64,000 nucleotides of DNA from positions 372,001-436,000 of the forward strand of contig CAYPYN010000004.1 of the NCBI GenBank assembly GCA_964415295.1, in the 5' to 3' direction. A program made the position numbers and the translations under genes. This DNA comes from SB21 sp964415295 (GTDB lineage: Bacteria; CLD3; SB21). Shown one piece after another: positions 17,950 through 24,728 of the stretch. Below the pieces are notes generated by a model. It did no database searches. It was not told the origin of the DNA and was given only the letters and a program-made list of their open reading frames with translations. How positions within the stretch are numbered: position 1 is the first letter of the stretch; every line of letters starts with the position of its first letter.

Positions 17950-17972
17950 AATTGTTATGAATAATAACAATT
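17950..17972. promoter_or_regulatory. Perfect 9-bp inverted repeat overlapping the giant-gene -10 box
   Basis: AATTGTTAT (17950-17958) and ATAACAATT (17964-17972) form perfect arms around a 5-nt centre. The -10 box of the predicted promoter for the giant gene (17961-17966) lies inside it. The dimensions (23 bp, two-fold symmetric) suit a dimeric repressor. No regulator gene for it can be named from this window. Confidence 0.5.
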
Positions 17973-17989
17973 TAGCATCATGAAGTCAA
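17961..17989 (-). promoter_or_regulatory. Sigma70-like promoter of the giant surface-protein gene
   Basis: On the minus strand, TTGACT (17989-17984) and TATTAT (17966-17961) are separated by 17 nt. The start site would fall near 17954, giving a leader of about 150 nt before ATG 17801. The leader has a small GTAG-AGCAA-CTAC hairpin but no riboswitch I recognise. The non-coding stretch 17802-18099 is otherwise AT-rich without genes. Confidence 0.65.
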
Positions 17990-18099
17990 CAAAATTTATT
18001 AAGTATTTAATAACGCGATACTTCACTTATCTTAGGTTAATTTTACCCAATTATGACAAAAACGGTCAGTATTTTTTGGACTTTTTTTTTGGAGGGAAT

Positions 18100-18525
18100 T
18101 TACTTGTGGACTTTAAGAAGCAAGACCGGGATGCTTACCCTATGGCGCACTTTATCAGCTGTACTTCCGTAAATGATATCGCCCAGCAATTTATGGCCGT
18201 GAGTAGCCATCGCGATAAGATCTGCGTTTTTTTCCTGTGAGACTCGGATGATCTGTTCGGCGGGATCGCCCAGGGCCAGAACATAGTCGGTCTCAAAACC
18301 CTTTTTGACCAAGGCCTCCGCGACACCGGCGAGATAAGAACGATCCGCCTTCATCTCTTCGCTCTCCTGAAGCTCTAACTGGTCGTAATTGCGCGCCGCC
18401 CATCCGTCCGCCACGTGAAGCAGGGTAATGCGCGATCGTGTTATCAAAGCCAGAGATTCCACATGATCCAATATTGTCTTATCGTTCTCTTTGTTCTCCA
18501 GAGGAACCAGAATATGTTCATACAT
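18100..18525 (-). CDS. Universal stress protein (UspA family)
   Basis: The 141-residue single-domain protein starts with MYEHILVPLE and has the ATP-binding signature G-H-K-L-L-G-D-I-I-Y-G-S (G-2x-G-9x-G-S type) near the C-terminus, followed by VSIPVLLLK. Members with this signature bind ATP and often dimerise; they help cells survive stress and growth arrest. The start at 18525 is preferred because AGGTGG at 18534-18539 lies 8 nt upstream; two upstream in-frame starts sit too close to it. A TATAAT box is at 18547-18552. It lies 77 nt downstream of the Nramp transporter gene on the same strand. Confidence 0.92.
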   Translation of the reverse strand: MYEHILVPLENKENDKTILDHVESLALITRSRITLLHVADGWAARNYDQLELQESEEMKADRSYLAGVAEALVKKGFETDYVLALGDPAEQIIRVSQEKNADLIAMATHGHKLLGDIIYGSTADKVRHRVSIPVLLLKVHK

Positions 18526-18602
18526 AGGCATGACCACCTGTTTTTAATTATATTCTAATCTCGTATTTTTTTCTGAATTTCGCCAATTTTTATTCCTGCG
18601 TC

Positions 18603-19940
18603 TCAAGCGAGCCATTCCTGAAAGGTTTGCACAAGCAACCATATGTTGAGCGACGCAATAATAACAGCCACCGTCCAAGACAGCGTTTTGACCCAAACGG
18701 GATTGACGAATTCCCCCATCTTCAATTTATCGCTCGTGAACATGACCAATGGGAAAACGGCAAAGCTCAGTTGCAGGCTGAGTATGACCTGACTAAGTAT
18801 CAGTAATTGCGCCGTTCCGTGTTCCCCGTATACGGCCGTAACGATAACGGCTGGAATGACGGCAATGAGCCGGGTGATAAGGCGGCGAAGCCAAGGCCGC
18901 ATACGAATATTCAGAAAACCTTCCATCACGATCTGTCCGGCCAGCGTGCCGGTCAGCGTGGAATTCTGGCCGGAAGCCAGCAGTGCCAAAGCAAACAAGG
19001 TACTCGCGCCCGTCACTCCCAACAGAGGGGTCAGCAACTGATACGCGTCCTGTATCTCGGCTACCTCGTGGTAGCCCTGCCGGTAAAAAGTGGCCGCAGC
19101 TACAATAAGAATGGAAGCATTGATAAATAAGGCGAACATCAGGGCTACCGTGGAATCAATCGTGGCAAATTTGATCGCCTCGCGTTTGCCCGCCGAATCC
19201 TGGTCATATTTTCTCGTCTGGACAATAGAAGAATGCAGATAAAGATTATGCGGCATGACCGTCGCGCCAAGAATGCCCATAGCGATGTACAGCATGTCGG
19301 GATTGGTCACGATCTGCGGAGATGGAATGAACCCGAGCAGAATACTGCCGATCTCGGGCTTGGAAAATACGATCTCAAGAGCAAAACAGGTTCCGATCGT
19401 GGCGATCAAGGCAATCACCAGCGCCTCGATATAACGAAAACCCTTGTTTTGCAGAAAGAGGATCAGCATGACGTCCAGGGCAGTAATGCAGACACCCCAC
19501 ACCAGCGGAATTCCGAATAGCAAATTGAGCGCGATGGCTGAACCGATCACTTCCGCAAGGTCGCAAGCGGCAATAGCAATTTCGCACAGAAACCAGAGTG
19601 CGATGGCGACGGGTCTGCTAAAATGATCGCGGCAAGCCTGTGCCAGATCTCTTCCGGTTACGATGCCGAGCCGCAACGAAAGGGCCTGCAGCAAAATCGC
19701 CATCAGATTAGAAATCATGATGACCGACAATAAGGTATAATTATATTTGGATCCGGCCGCCAGGTCGGTAGCCCAATTGCCCGGGTCCATATAACCCACG
19801 GCAACCAGGAATCCGGGTCCGGCAAAGGCTAGAAGTTTTCTGAAGAAACCGGCCGACGCCGGAATTTTCAGACTGGCGTGCACTTCCGGCAGGCTCGGCA
19901 TGGATCGTTCGTAGCGCCATGCGCCGTTCTTTGTACTCAC
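18603..19940 (-). CDS. mntH: Nramp-family divalent metal (Mn2+/Fe2+) transporter
   Basis: The 445-residue inner-membrane protein has the Nramp hallmarks. DPGNWATDLAAGSKYNY in the first helix supplies the metal-binding Asp and Asn. The MPHNLYLHSS motif in helix 6 supplies the Met of the metal site. Further helices run to the end. These carriers import Mn2+ and Fe2+ with protons. The start is GTG 19940, with GAGGT 4 nt upstream. The gene begins 17 nt after the stop of a DtxR-type regulator gene that carries its own operator, so both are probably repressed when metal is plentiful. Confidence 0.93.
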   Translation of the reverse strand: MSTKNGAWRYERSMPSLPEVHASLKIPASAGFFRKLLAFAGPGFLVAVGYMDPGNWATDLAAGSKYNYTLLSVIMISNLMAILLQALSLRLGIVTGRDLAQACRDHFSRPVAIALWFLCEIAIAACDLAEVIGSAIALNLLFGIPLVWGVCITALDVMLILFLQNKGFRYIEALVIALIATIGTCFALEIVFSKPEIGSILLGFIPSPQIVTNPDMLYIAMGILGATVMPHNLYLHSSIVQTRKYDQDSAGKREAIKFATIDSTVALMFALFINASILIVAAATFYRQGYHEVAEIQDAYQLLTPLLGVTGASTLFALALLASGQNSTLTGTLAGQIVMEGFLNIRMRPWLRRLITRLIAVIPAVIVTAVYGEHGTAQLLILSQVILSLQLSFAVFPLVMFTSDKLKMGEFVNPVWVKTLSWTVAVIIASLNIWLLVQTFQEWLA

Positions 19941-19957
19941 GTTTACCTCTGCATGAT

Positions 19958-20617
19958 TTATGATTGAATTCTTTTAACAAAAATTTGCCGTGCCGCTTCG
20001 CGGCTGAAATAATGATCCTTCTTGTTGTCGACGCGTATTTTCATCGAGCCGTCAAACGATTCCTTTTCTCTGACCAGGATACGGCTCCGCAGACCCACGT
20101 CCATTTTCTTTATGAATTGCAGCAGCTTTTTGGAATCAACAACCTGAGAAACCACCGCCCTATCGCCGGGTTCCAATTCGGCCAGACAGCATTGCGACGG
20201 CTCTTCGAGAACACCTTCGTGCGTCGGTATGGGATCTCCGTGCGGATCGTAACGCGGATGCCCCAGATAATTATCAATCCGCGCTTCCAGTTCATCGGAG
20301 ATCACGTGTTCCATCCGTTCCGCCTCGTCGTGCACGTCGTCCCACGTATATCCAAGAACACTTACCAGGAACGATTCCATCAGACGGTGACGACGAATGA
20401 CTTTGAGCGCGGTTCTATCCCCTTTTTTGGTCAAACGCACGCCGTAATAGGGCGTATAAGTGATGAAGCCTTTTTCTGAAAGGCGCTTCAGCATCTCCGT
20501 CACCGATGCGGACGATATCTGAAGTCCGGCCGCGATCGAAGAGGTGGTCACTTTATCCGATATCCGGCTCAGCCAGAATATCTTCTTCAAATAATCTTCG
20601 GTAGGTCTGTTGTTCAT
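19958..20617 (-). CDS. DtxR/MntR-family metal-dependent transcriptional repressor
   Basis: The 219-residue protein has an N-terminal winged helix (TEDYLKKIFWLS, SSASVTEMLKRLSEKG). A dimerisation and metal-binding domain follows, with HDEAERMEHVISDELEARID and the family motif HPRYDPHGDPIPT. A C-terminal FeoA/SH3-like domain (ELEPGDRAVVSQV) completes it. This three-domain build resembles DtxR/IdeR; two-domain MntR lacks the last part. Asp8 is conserved, but residue 11 is Lys where Bacillus MntR has Glu. ATG 20617 is chosen over an upstream frame that would pass through the operator. Because mntH follows in the same transcript, manganese or iron is the likely co-repressor. Confidence 0.9.
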   Translation of the reverse strand: MNNRPTEDYLKKIFWLSRISDKVTTSSIAAGLQISSASVTEMLKRLSEKGFITYTPYYGVRLTKKGDRTALKVIRRHRLMESFLVSVLGYTWDDVHDEAERMEHVISDELEARIDNYLGHPRYDPHGDPIPTHEGVLEEPSQCCLAELEPGDRAVVSQVVDSKKLLQFIKKMDVGLRSRILVREKESFDGSMKIRVDNKKDHYFSREAARQIFVKRIQS

Positions 20618-20628
20618 ATTAAATTTTA

Positions 20629-20646
20629 TTTTAGGGTAACCTAAAA
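20629..20646 (-). promoter_or_regulatory. Predicted DtxR/MntR-family operator
   Basis: TTTTAGGGTAACCTAAAA is an 18-bp inverted repeat with one non-symmetric pair. It matches the TTAGG...CCTAA pattern of DtxR/IdeR/MntR boxes. It lies 11 nt before the regulator ATG and 1 nt after the -10 box, so occupancy would block the promoter. Confidence 0.8.
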
Positions 20647-20647
20647 C

Positions 20648-20676
20648 AGAATACATAAAAAAAAACCGAAAGTCAA
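20648..20676 (-). promoter_or_regulatory. Sigma70-like promoter of the DtxR-family regulator/mntH operon
   Basis: TTGACT (20676-20671) and TATTCT (20653-20648) on the minus strand are separated by 17 nt. The -35 box falls in the loop of the upstream gene's terminator hairpin. Confidence 0.75.
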
Positions 20677-20692
20677 GAGCGGCCCGGTTTTT
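20661..20692 (-). terminator. Intrinsic terminator of the nitrilase-family gene
   Basis: Read on the minus strand, AAAACCG (arm at 20692-20685) pairs with CGGTTTT (20668-20661) and is followed by a T run. It starts directly after the stop codon. The stem is only about 7-8 bp with three G-C pairs, so strength is moderate. Confidence 0.6.
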
Positions 20693-21487
20693 TTATATTT
20701 CGGATTTATAATACAGCGGACGGCGGTCTTCCAGCAGATCGTTGAGGGGAGTCAGTTTTTTGTTGTTGGCCTGCGAGGGATCGATCTCTGCGACGAAGAG
20801 GGTTTCGCGCCCCTGAGGCGCCCTGTGCAATACGAGACCTTTGGGAGCGGTGATCTGGCTTTGTCCGGTAAACTTCAGTTCTCCGTGCGGCCTCTTATCG
20901 GCGCCGAAACGATTGGCCGTGACGGCAAAAACCATATTCTCAATGCAGCGCGTCCGCATCGCGTCCTGGCAATAATTAAGCACCAAATTGGATGGATGGC
21001 AGATCACCTGGGCGCCCTGCAATACCAGCGTTCTAACCACTTCAGGAAATATCCAATCAAAACAGATCATCATGCCGATACCGACTCCCTTTATATTCTG
21101 CACGGACAGCGGGGTATCCCCGGGATCAAACCAATTCTTCTCCTCATGAAACAGGTGAAGTTTGCGGTACGTGTGGATCAATCCTTCCGGACCGATCAGA
21201 AGCGCGCTGTTGTAAACTTTGTCCCCTTTTAGTTCCGCGAATCCCGTTACCACATGCATGCCCTTTTGCCTGCACAAAACGCCCAGACTCTCTACGATCG
21301 AAGAATCGGAAGGATCCTCGGCCAGCGCAAGGCATTCCGAGCGATCCTTAAAATAATAACCCGTAAAGCACAATTCGGGCAAAACGACTAGATCGGCCTC
21401 TACATCATGAAGCGCATGGAGAATTCGTACGGTATTCTTCTTTACCTGACCGAAGGAAGGACGAAACTGATAATACCCTATCCGCAT
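20693..21487 (-). CDS. Carbon-nitrogen hydrolase (nitrilase superfamily)
   Basis: The 264-residue enzyme carries the complete nitrilase Glu-Lys-Cys triad: Glu38 in VLPELCFTGY, Lys109 in YRKLHLF and Cys142 in MICFDWIFPE. It lacks a signal peptide and is therefore cytoplasmic. The family hydrolyses amides, nitriles or carbamoyl groups through a thioester on the Cys; the substrate cannot be read from the sequence. N-carbamoylputrescine amidase-like or omega-amidase-like activities are possible. It is divergent from the CorA-like gene, has a TTGAAA-N17-TACATT promoter at 21519-21547 and its own terminator. Confidence 0.9.
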   Translation of the reverse strand: MRIGYYQFRPSFGQVKKNTVRILHALHDVEADLVVLPELCFTGYYFKDRSECLALAEDPSDSSIVESLGVLCRQKGMHVVTGFAELKGDKVYNSALLIGPEGLIHTYRKLHLFHEEKNWFDPGDTPLSVQNIKGVGIGMMICFDWIFPEVVRTLVLQGAQVICHPSNLVLNYCQDAMRTRCIENMVFAVTANRFGADKRPHGELKFTGQSQITAPKGLVLHRAPQGRETLFVAEIDPSQANNKKLTPLNDLLEDRRPLYYKSEI

Positions 21488-21518
21488 AAGACCTCAAAGA
21501 TTCCCGTTGTTTTCAGTC

Positions 21519-21547
21519 AATGTAACACGCGCGGACTTTCTTTTCAA
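21519..21547 (-). promoter_or_regulatory. Sigma70-like promoter of the nitrilase-family gene
   Basis: TTGAAA (21547-21542) and TACATT (21524-21519) on the minus strand are separated by 17 nt. The expected leader is about 25 nt. Confidence 0.6.
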
Positions 21548-21639
21548 TAAAATGAATTTTTTCTAAATAAGTAAAAAACCTGTGCATGTTTATCACAAAA
21601 GCTTTACTTTGTACCACACGGTTTGCGAAAGATACTCCT

Positions 21640-22554
21640 ATGCTTCGATCCTATAATATTGTCGACAACAAACTGACCGAATGCGTTAACGATTCTGGCC
21701 AAGTCCTCCTCTACATCAACCCGGATGAAGAAGAGAAAAAATTTCTGATCAATAAGAAGAACATCGACGAGCATACGTTATCTTCCGCCCTGGATCCGGA
21801 CGAATTGGCCCGTCTGGAGTTCGAACCCGAACATGCCGCGGTGATCCTCAAAATGCCGAAGAATTACTCTGCGGTCGAAACCTTTATGTTCCGCGTATCC
21901 TCCTTCGGTATGTTCTGGTTCAAAGAACAATTGATCATCGCCGTCTCGGACCAGGTCAGTTTCTTCGAACGAAAACATTTCAGTAAAGTGTCTTCCGTGA
22001 GCGACGTGGCCCTCAAGATCATTTACGCTTCCATTCTGCATTACGTGGAACATCTTAAGATCATCAACGCCATCGCCGAAGAAATTGAAAAGAAGGTCAA
22101 CACGTCTCTGGAGAACAGGCACCTGCTCAACATGTTCACCCTGCAGAAAAGCCTCGTGTATTACCTCAACGCGATCAACTCCAATTCGGCGGTCATAGAT
22201 AAGATCCGCATCAATTCGGCCCGCATCAACCTGACCACGGAAAACCTGGAATTGCTCGAAGACCTTACGATCGAGAGCAACCAGTGTTATAAACAGGCTG
22301 AAATCTACACCAACATTCTGGCCGGACTCATGGACGCGCGGGCTTCGATCGTGAGCAATAATCTGAACCTTTTGATGAAAACTCTGAATATCATTACGAT
22401 CGGCATCATGGTTCCGACTCTCGTAGTCAGCGCCTTTTCCATGAATGTGCGGATCCCGTTGTCGGAAAATCCGTTCGCTTTCTGGATCATTATGGCCATG
22501 GCCTGCGTGTCGGTCGTCATGTTCTTTTTTCTCGGACGTTTCAAAAAATGGTGA
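21640..22554 (+). CDS. CorA-family divalent cation transporter with Ser-Met-Asn in place of Gly-Met-Asn
   Basis: The 304-residue protein has the CorA plan. It starts MLRSYNIVDNKL, has a cytoplasmic alpha/beta domain, a long helical stalk (ALKIIYASILHYVEHLKIINAIAEE) and two C-terminal transmembrane helices. The first helix ends with TLVVSAFSMNV, the position of the pore signature. Family members normally read GMN there and form a selectivity ring for hydrated Mg2+; here it is SMN (residues 267-269, bases 22438-22446). The substitution could alter selectivity or gating. An upstream in-frame ATG (21586) would add 18 residues without homology and is less likely. The acyl-CoA synthetase gene follows after 48 nt. 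Confidence 0.85.
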   Translation: MLRSYNIVDNKLTECVNDSGQVLLYINPDEEEKKFLINKKNIDEHTLSSALDPDELARLEFEPEHAAVILKMPKNYSAVETFMFRVSSFGMFWFKEQLIIAVSDQVSFFERKHFSKVSSVSDVALKIIYASILHYVEHLKIINAIAEEIEKKVNTSLENRHLLNMFTLQKSLVYYLNAINSNSAVIDKIRINSARINLTTENLELLEDLTIESNQCYKQAEIYTNILAGLMDARASIVSNNLNLLMKTLNIITIGIMVPTLVVSAFSMNVRIPLSENPFAFWIIMAMACVSVVMFFFLGRFKKW

Positions 22555-22602
22555 ACGTTCGCCAGGCACTACCATTTTCACTAACCTTATGAGGTCATTC
22601 GC

Positions 22603-24714
22603 TTGAATACACTGGACAAAGTCTTCAAACCCCGTTCCGTTGCGATCATCGGGGCCTCGCGCCGAAAACAGACCATCGGCCGTGAGATCATTCATAACCT
22701 GATCGAATACGAATTCACCGGCGCCATCTATCCGGTCAACCCCAATGCCGATTCTATTCACAGCGTGAAGTGTTATCCGACCGTACACGACATCCCGGGC
22801 GACGTGGATCTTGCGATCATCACGGTCCCTAAGCAACTGGTTCTCGGCGTAGTGGATGAATGCGGTAAAAAAGGCATCAAAGGACTGATCGTCATCACGG
22901 CCGGTTTCAAAGAAGTCGGCACGGAAGGCGCCGCACTGGAACAGAAACTGGTTGAAAAGATCAAACAATACGGAATGCGCATGGTCGGTCCCAACTGCAT
23001 GGGCATCATCAATAACGACGAACAAGTGCAGATGAACGCTACGTTTGCGCCCACGCGGCTGAGTAAAGGTACGATCGCATTCATTTCTCAGAGCGGCGCC
23101 TTGGGGGTTGCGATCCTCGAGAACGCGGCCGCACTGCAGCTGGGCATCTCCTGTTTTGCCAGTATTGGCAATAAAGCCAATATTTCCGGTAACGACTTGC
23201 TCGAGTACTGGAAAAACGAATCCAATACCAAACTCATCCTGATGTACCTCGAGAGTTTCGGTAATCCGAAGAAATTCATCGAGATCGCCCGCGGCATTAC
23301 ACGGTTCAAACCGATCATTGCCGTAAAATCCGGCCGCACCCTGGCTGGAGCGCGGGCGGCTTCGTCCCATACCGGCGCGTTGGCCGGCGCGGACATTATC
23401 GTGGATGAAATGTTCCGCCAGGCGGGCGTCATCCGTGTACCCTCGATCGAACAGCTTTTCGATCTCGCGATGGCCTTTGATAAACAGCCGCTGCCGCACG
23501 GCGACCGTGTGGCCATCTTGTCGAATGCCGGCGGACCGGCGATCATGGCCACTGACGCTTTGATCAACCAGGGACTCAGGCTTGCTGAGTTGTCGCAGCA
23601 GTCCAAAGACGCCTTGCGCAAAGTGCTTTCACCGGATGCCAGCGTCAGTAACCCTATTGACACGACGGCCGGAGGCGACGCGGTGATTTACGGTAAGGCC
23701 TTGCAGATACTGCTCGCCGATCCCAACGTGGATTCCATGCTGGCGATCTTCGTTCCGCCCATGACAGAATTCGCACGCGAGGTGGCCCTGCAGATCGTCA
23801 AGATCAATGAACAGTATCCCGATAAGACCATACTCTGCTGTTTCATGAGCCAGGACAAAGAGAATATCAGTTACCTTCGGACTCACAGTATACCGACCTA
23901 TATTTTTCCCGAATCGGCCATCACCGCGCTTGCCGCCATGAACGATCACCGAAAGTGGCGACTGAAGCACGAAGGTACTTTCCGGAATTTTGAAGTCAAA
24001 AAAGATACCGTCTCCAAAGTCATCGATCGCGCATATGCTGAAAACAGGCTCTATCTTGGTCAAAGCGAGGTGTTTGACATTCTGGGCGCTTACGGGTTCC
24101 GCGTCGCGGCCAACACGGTCGTCAAAACGGAAGACGAGGCCGCGGCTTTTGCCAAACACCTGCAAAAACCGGTCGTGCTGAAAGTACATTCATCTACCAT
24201 CGTTCACAAAACCGATGTCGGCGGTGTCCAGGTCGATCTGAGGAACGAGGCCGAAGTTCATCAGGGTTATAAGACCATCCTCAAGAACCTAAAGGACCGG
24301 AAATTGGACGGACAGATCGAAGGTATGGTTGTTCAGGAAATGGTGAAAGGGGGAAAGGAAGTGGTGCTGGGCATGAGCCAGGACAGACAGTTCGGACCGG
24401 TCGTCATGGCTGGTCTCGGCGGCATCTATGTAGAAGTGCTGAAAGACGTTGCTTTCCGCATCGCTCCCCTCACCGATCTCGATGCCAAGGAGATGATCGA
24501 ATCCCTGCGCAGCTACCCTCTGCTCCAGGGCGTGCGCGGCGAGAAGCCCGTTCACATTCAAACGGTAACCGAATATATTCTGCGCCTGTCCCAACTGGTG
24601 ACCGATTTTGAGGCGATCGCCGAGATCGATATGAATCCATTCATGGTATTCGAGGCGGCTTCGGATTGCAAGATCGTGGATGCGAGAATCAAATTGAAAG
24701 AAAAGAGCGCGTAA
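22603..24714 (+). CDS. ADP-forming acyl-CoA (acetate-CoA) synthetase, fused alpha-beta form
   Basis: The 703-residue enzyme fuses both subunits of NDP-forming acyl-CoA synthetases. It has an N-terminal CoA-binding Rossmann domain (SVAIIGASRRKQTIGREI), two succinyl-CoA-ligase-like flavodoxin domains with the phosphorylated His256 in AASSHTGALAGAD, and a C-terminal ATP-grasp domain (VVLKVHSSTIVHKTDVGGV, VVLGMSQDRQFGPVVMAGLGG). The family converts acetyl- or other acyl-CoA plus ADP and Pi to acid, CoA and ATP. This gains energy from fermentation or amino-acid breakdown, or can activate acids in reverse. The start is TTG 22603, supported by GAGGT 7 nt upstream. It may be co-transcribed with the CorA-like gene. 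Confidence 0.9.
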   Translation: MNTLDKVFKPRSVAIIGASRRKQTIGREIIHNLIEYEFTGAIYPVNPNADSIHSVKCYPTVHDIPGDVDLAIITVPKQLVLGVVDECGKKGIKGLIVITAGFKEVGTEGAALEQKLVEKIKQYGMRMVGPNCMGIINNDEQVQMNATFAPTRLSKGTIAFISQSGALGVAILENAAALQLGISCFASIGNKANISGNDLLEYWKNESNTKLILMYLESFGNPKKFIEIARGITRFKPIIAVKSGRTLAGARAASSHTGALAGADIIVDEMFRQAGVIRVPSIEQLFDLAMAFDKQPLPHGDRVAILSNAGGPAIMATDALINQGLRLAELSQQSKDALRKVLSPDASVSNPIDTTAGGDAVIYGKALQILLADPNVDSMLAIFVPPMTEFAREVALQIVKINEQYPDKTILCCFMSQDKENISYLRTHSIPTYIFPESAITALAAMNDHRKWRLKHEGTFRNFEVKKDTVSKVIDRAYAENRLYLGQSEVFDILGAYGFRVAANTVVKTEDEAAAFAKHLQKPVVLKVHSSTIVHKTDVGGVQVDLRNEAEVHQGYKTILKNLKDRKLDGQIEGMVVQEMVKGGKEVVLGMSQDRQFGPVVMAGLGGIYVEVLKDVAFRIAPLTDLDAKEMIESLRSYPLLQGVRGEKPVHIQTVTEYILRLSQLVTDFEAIAEIDMNPFMVFEAASDCKIVDARIKLKEKSA

Positions 24715-24728
24715 TTAAACCGGCTTCG

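Noticed and set aside
21778..23499. Minus-strand open frame of 573 codons
   Set aside because: It is antisense to the CorA-like and acyl-CoA synthetase genes, both with clear family motifs; its Arg/Asp/His/Phe-rich composition is typical of a shadow frame.
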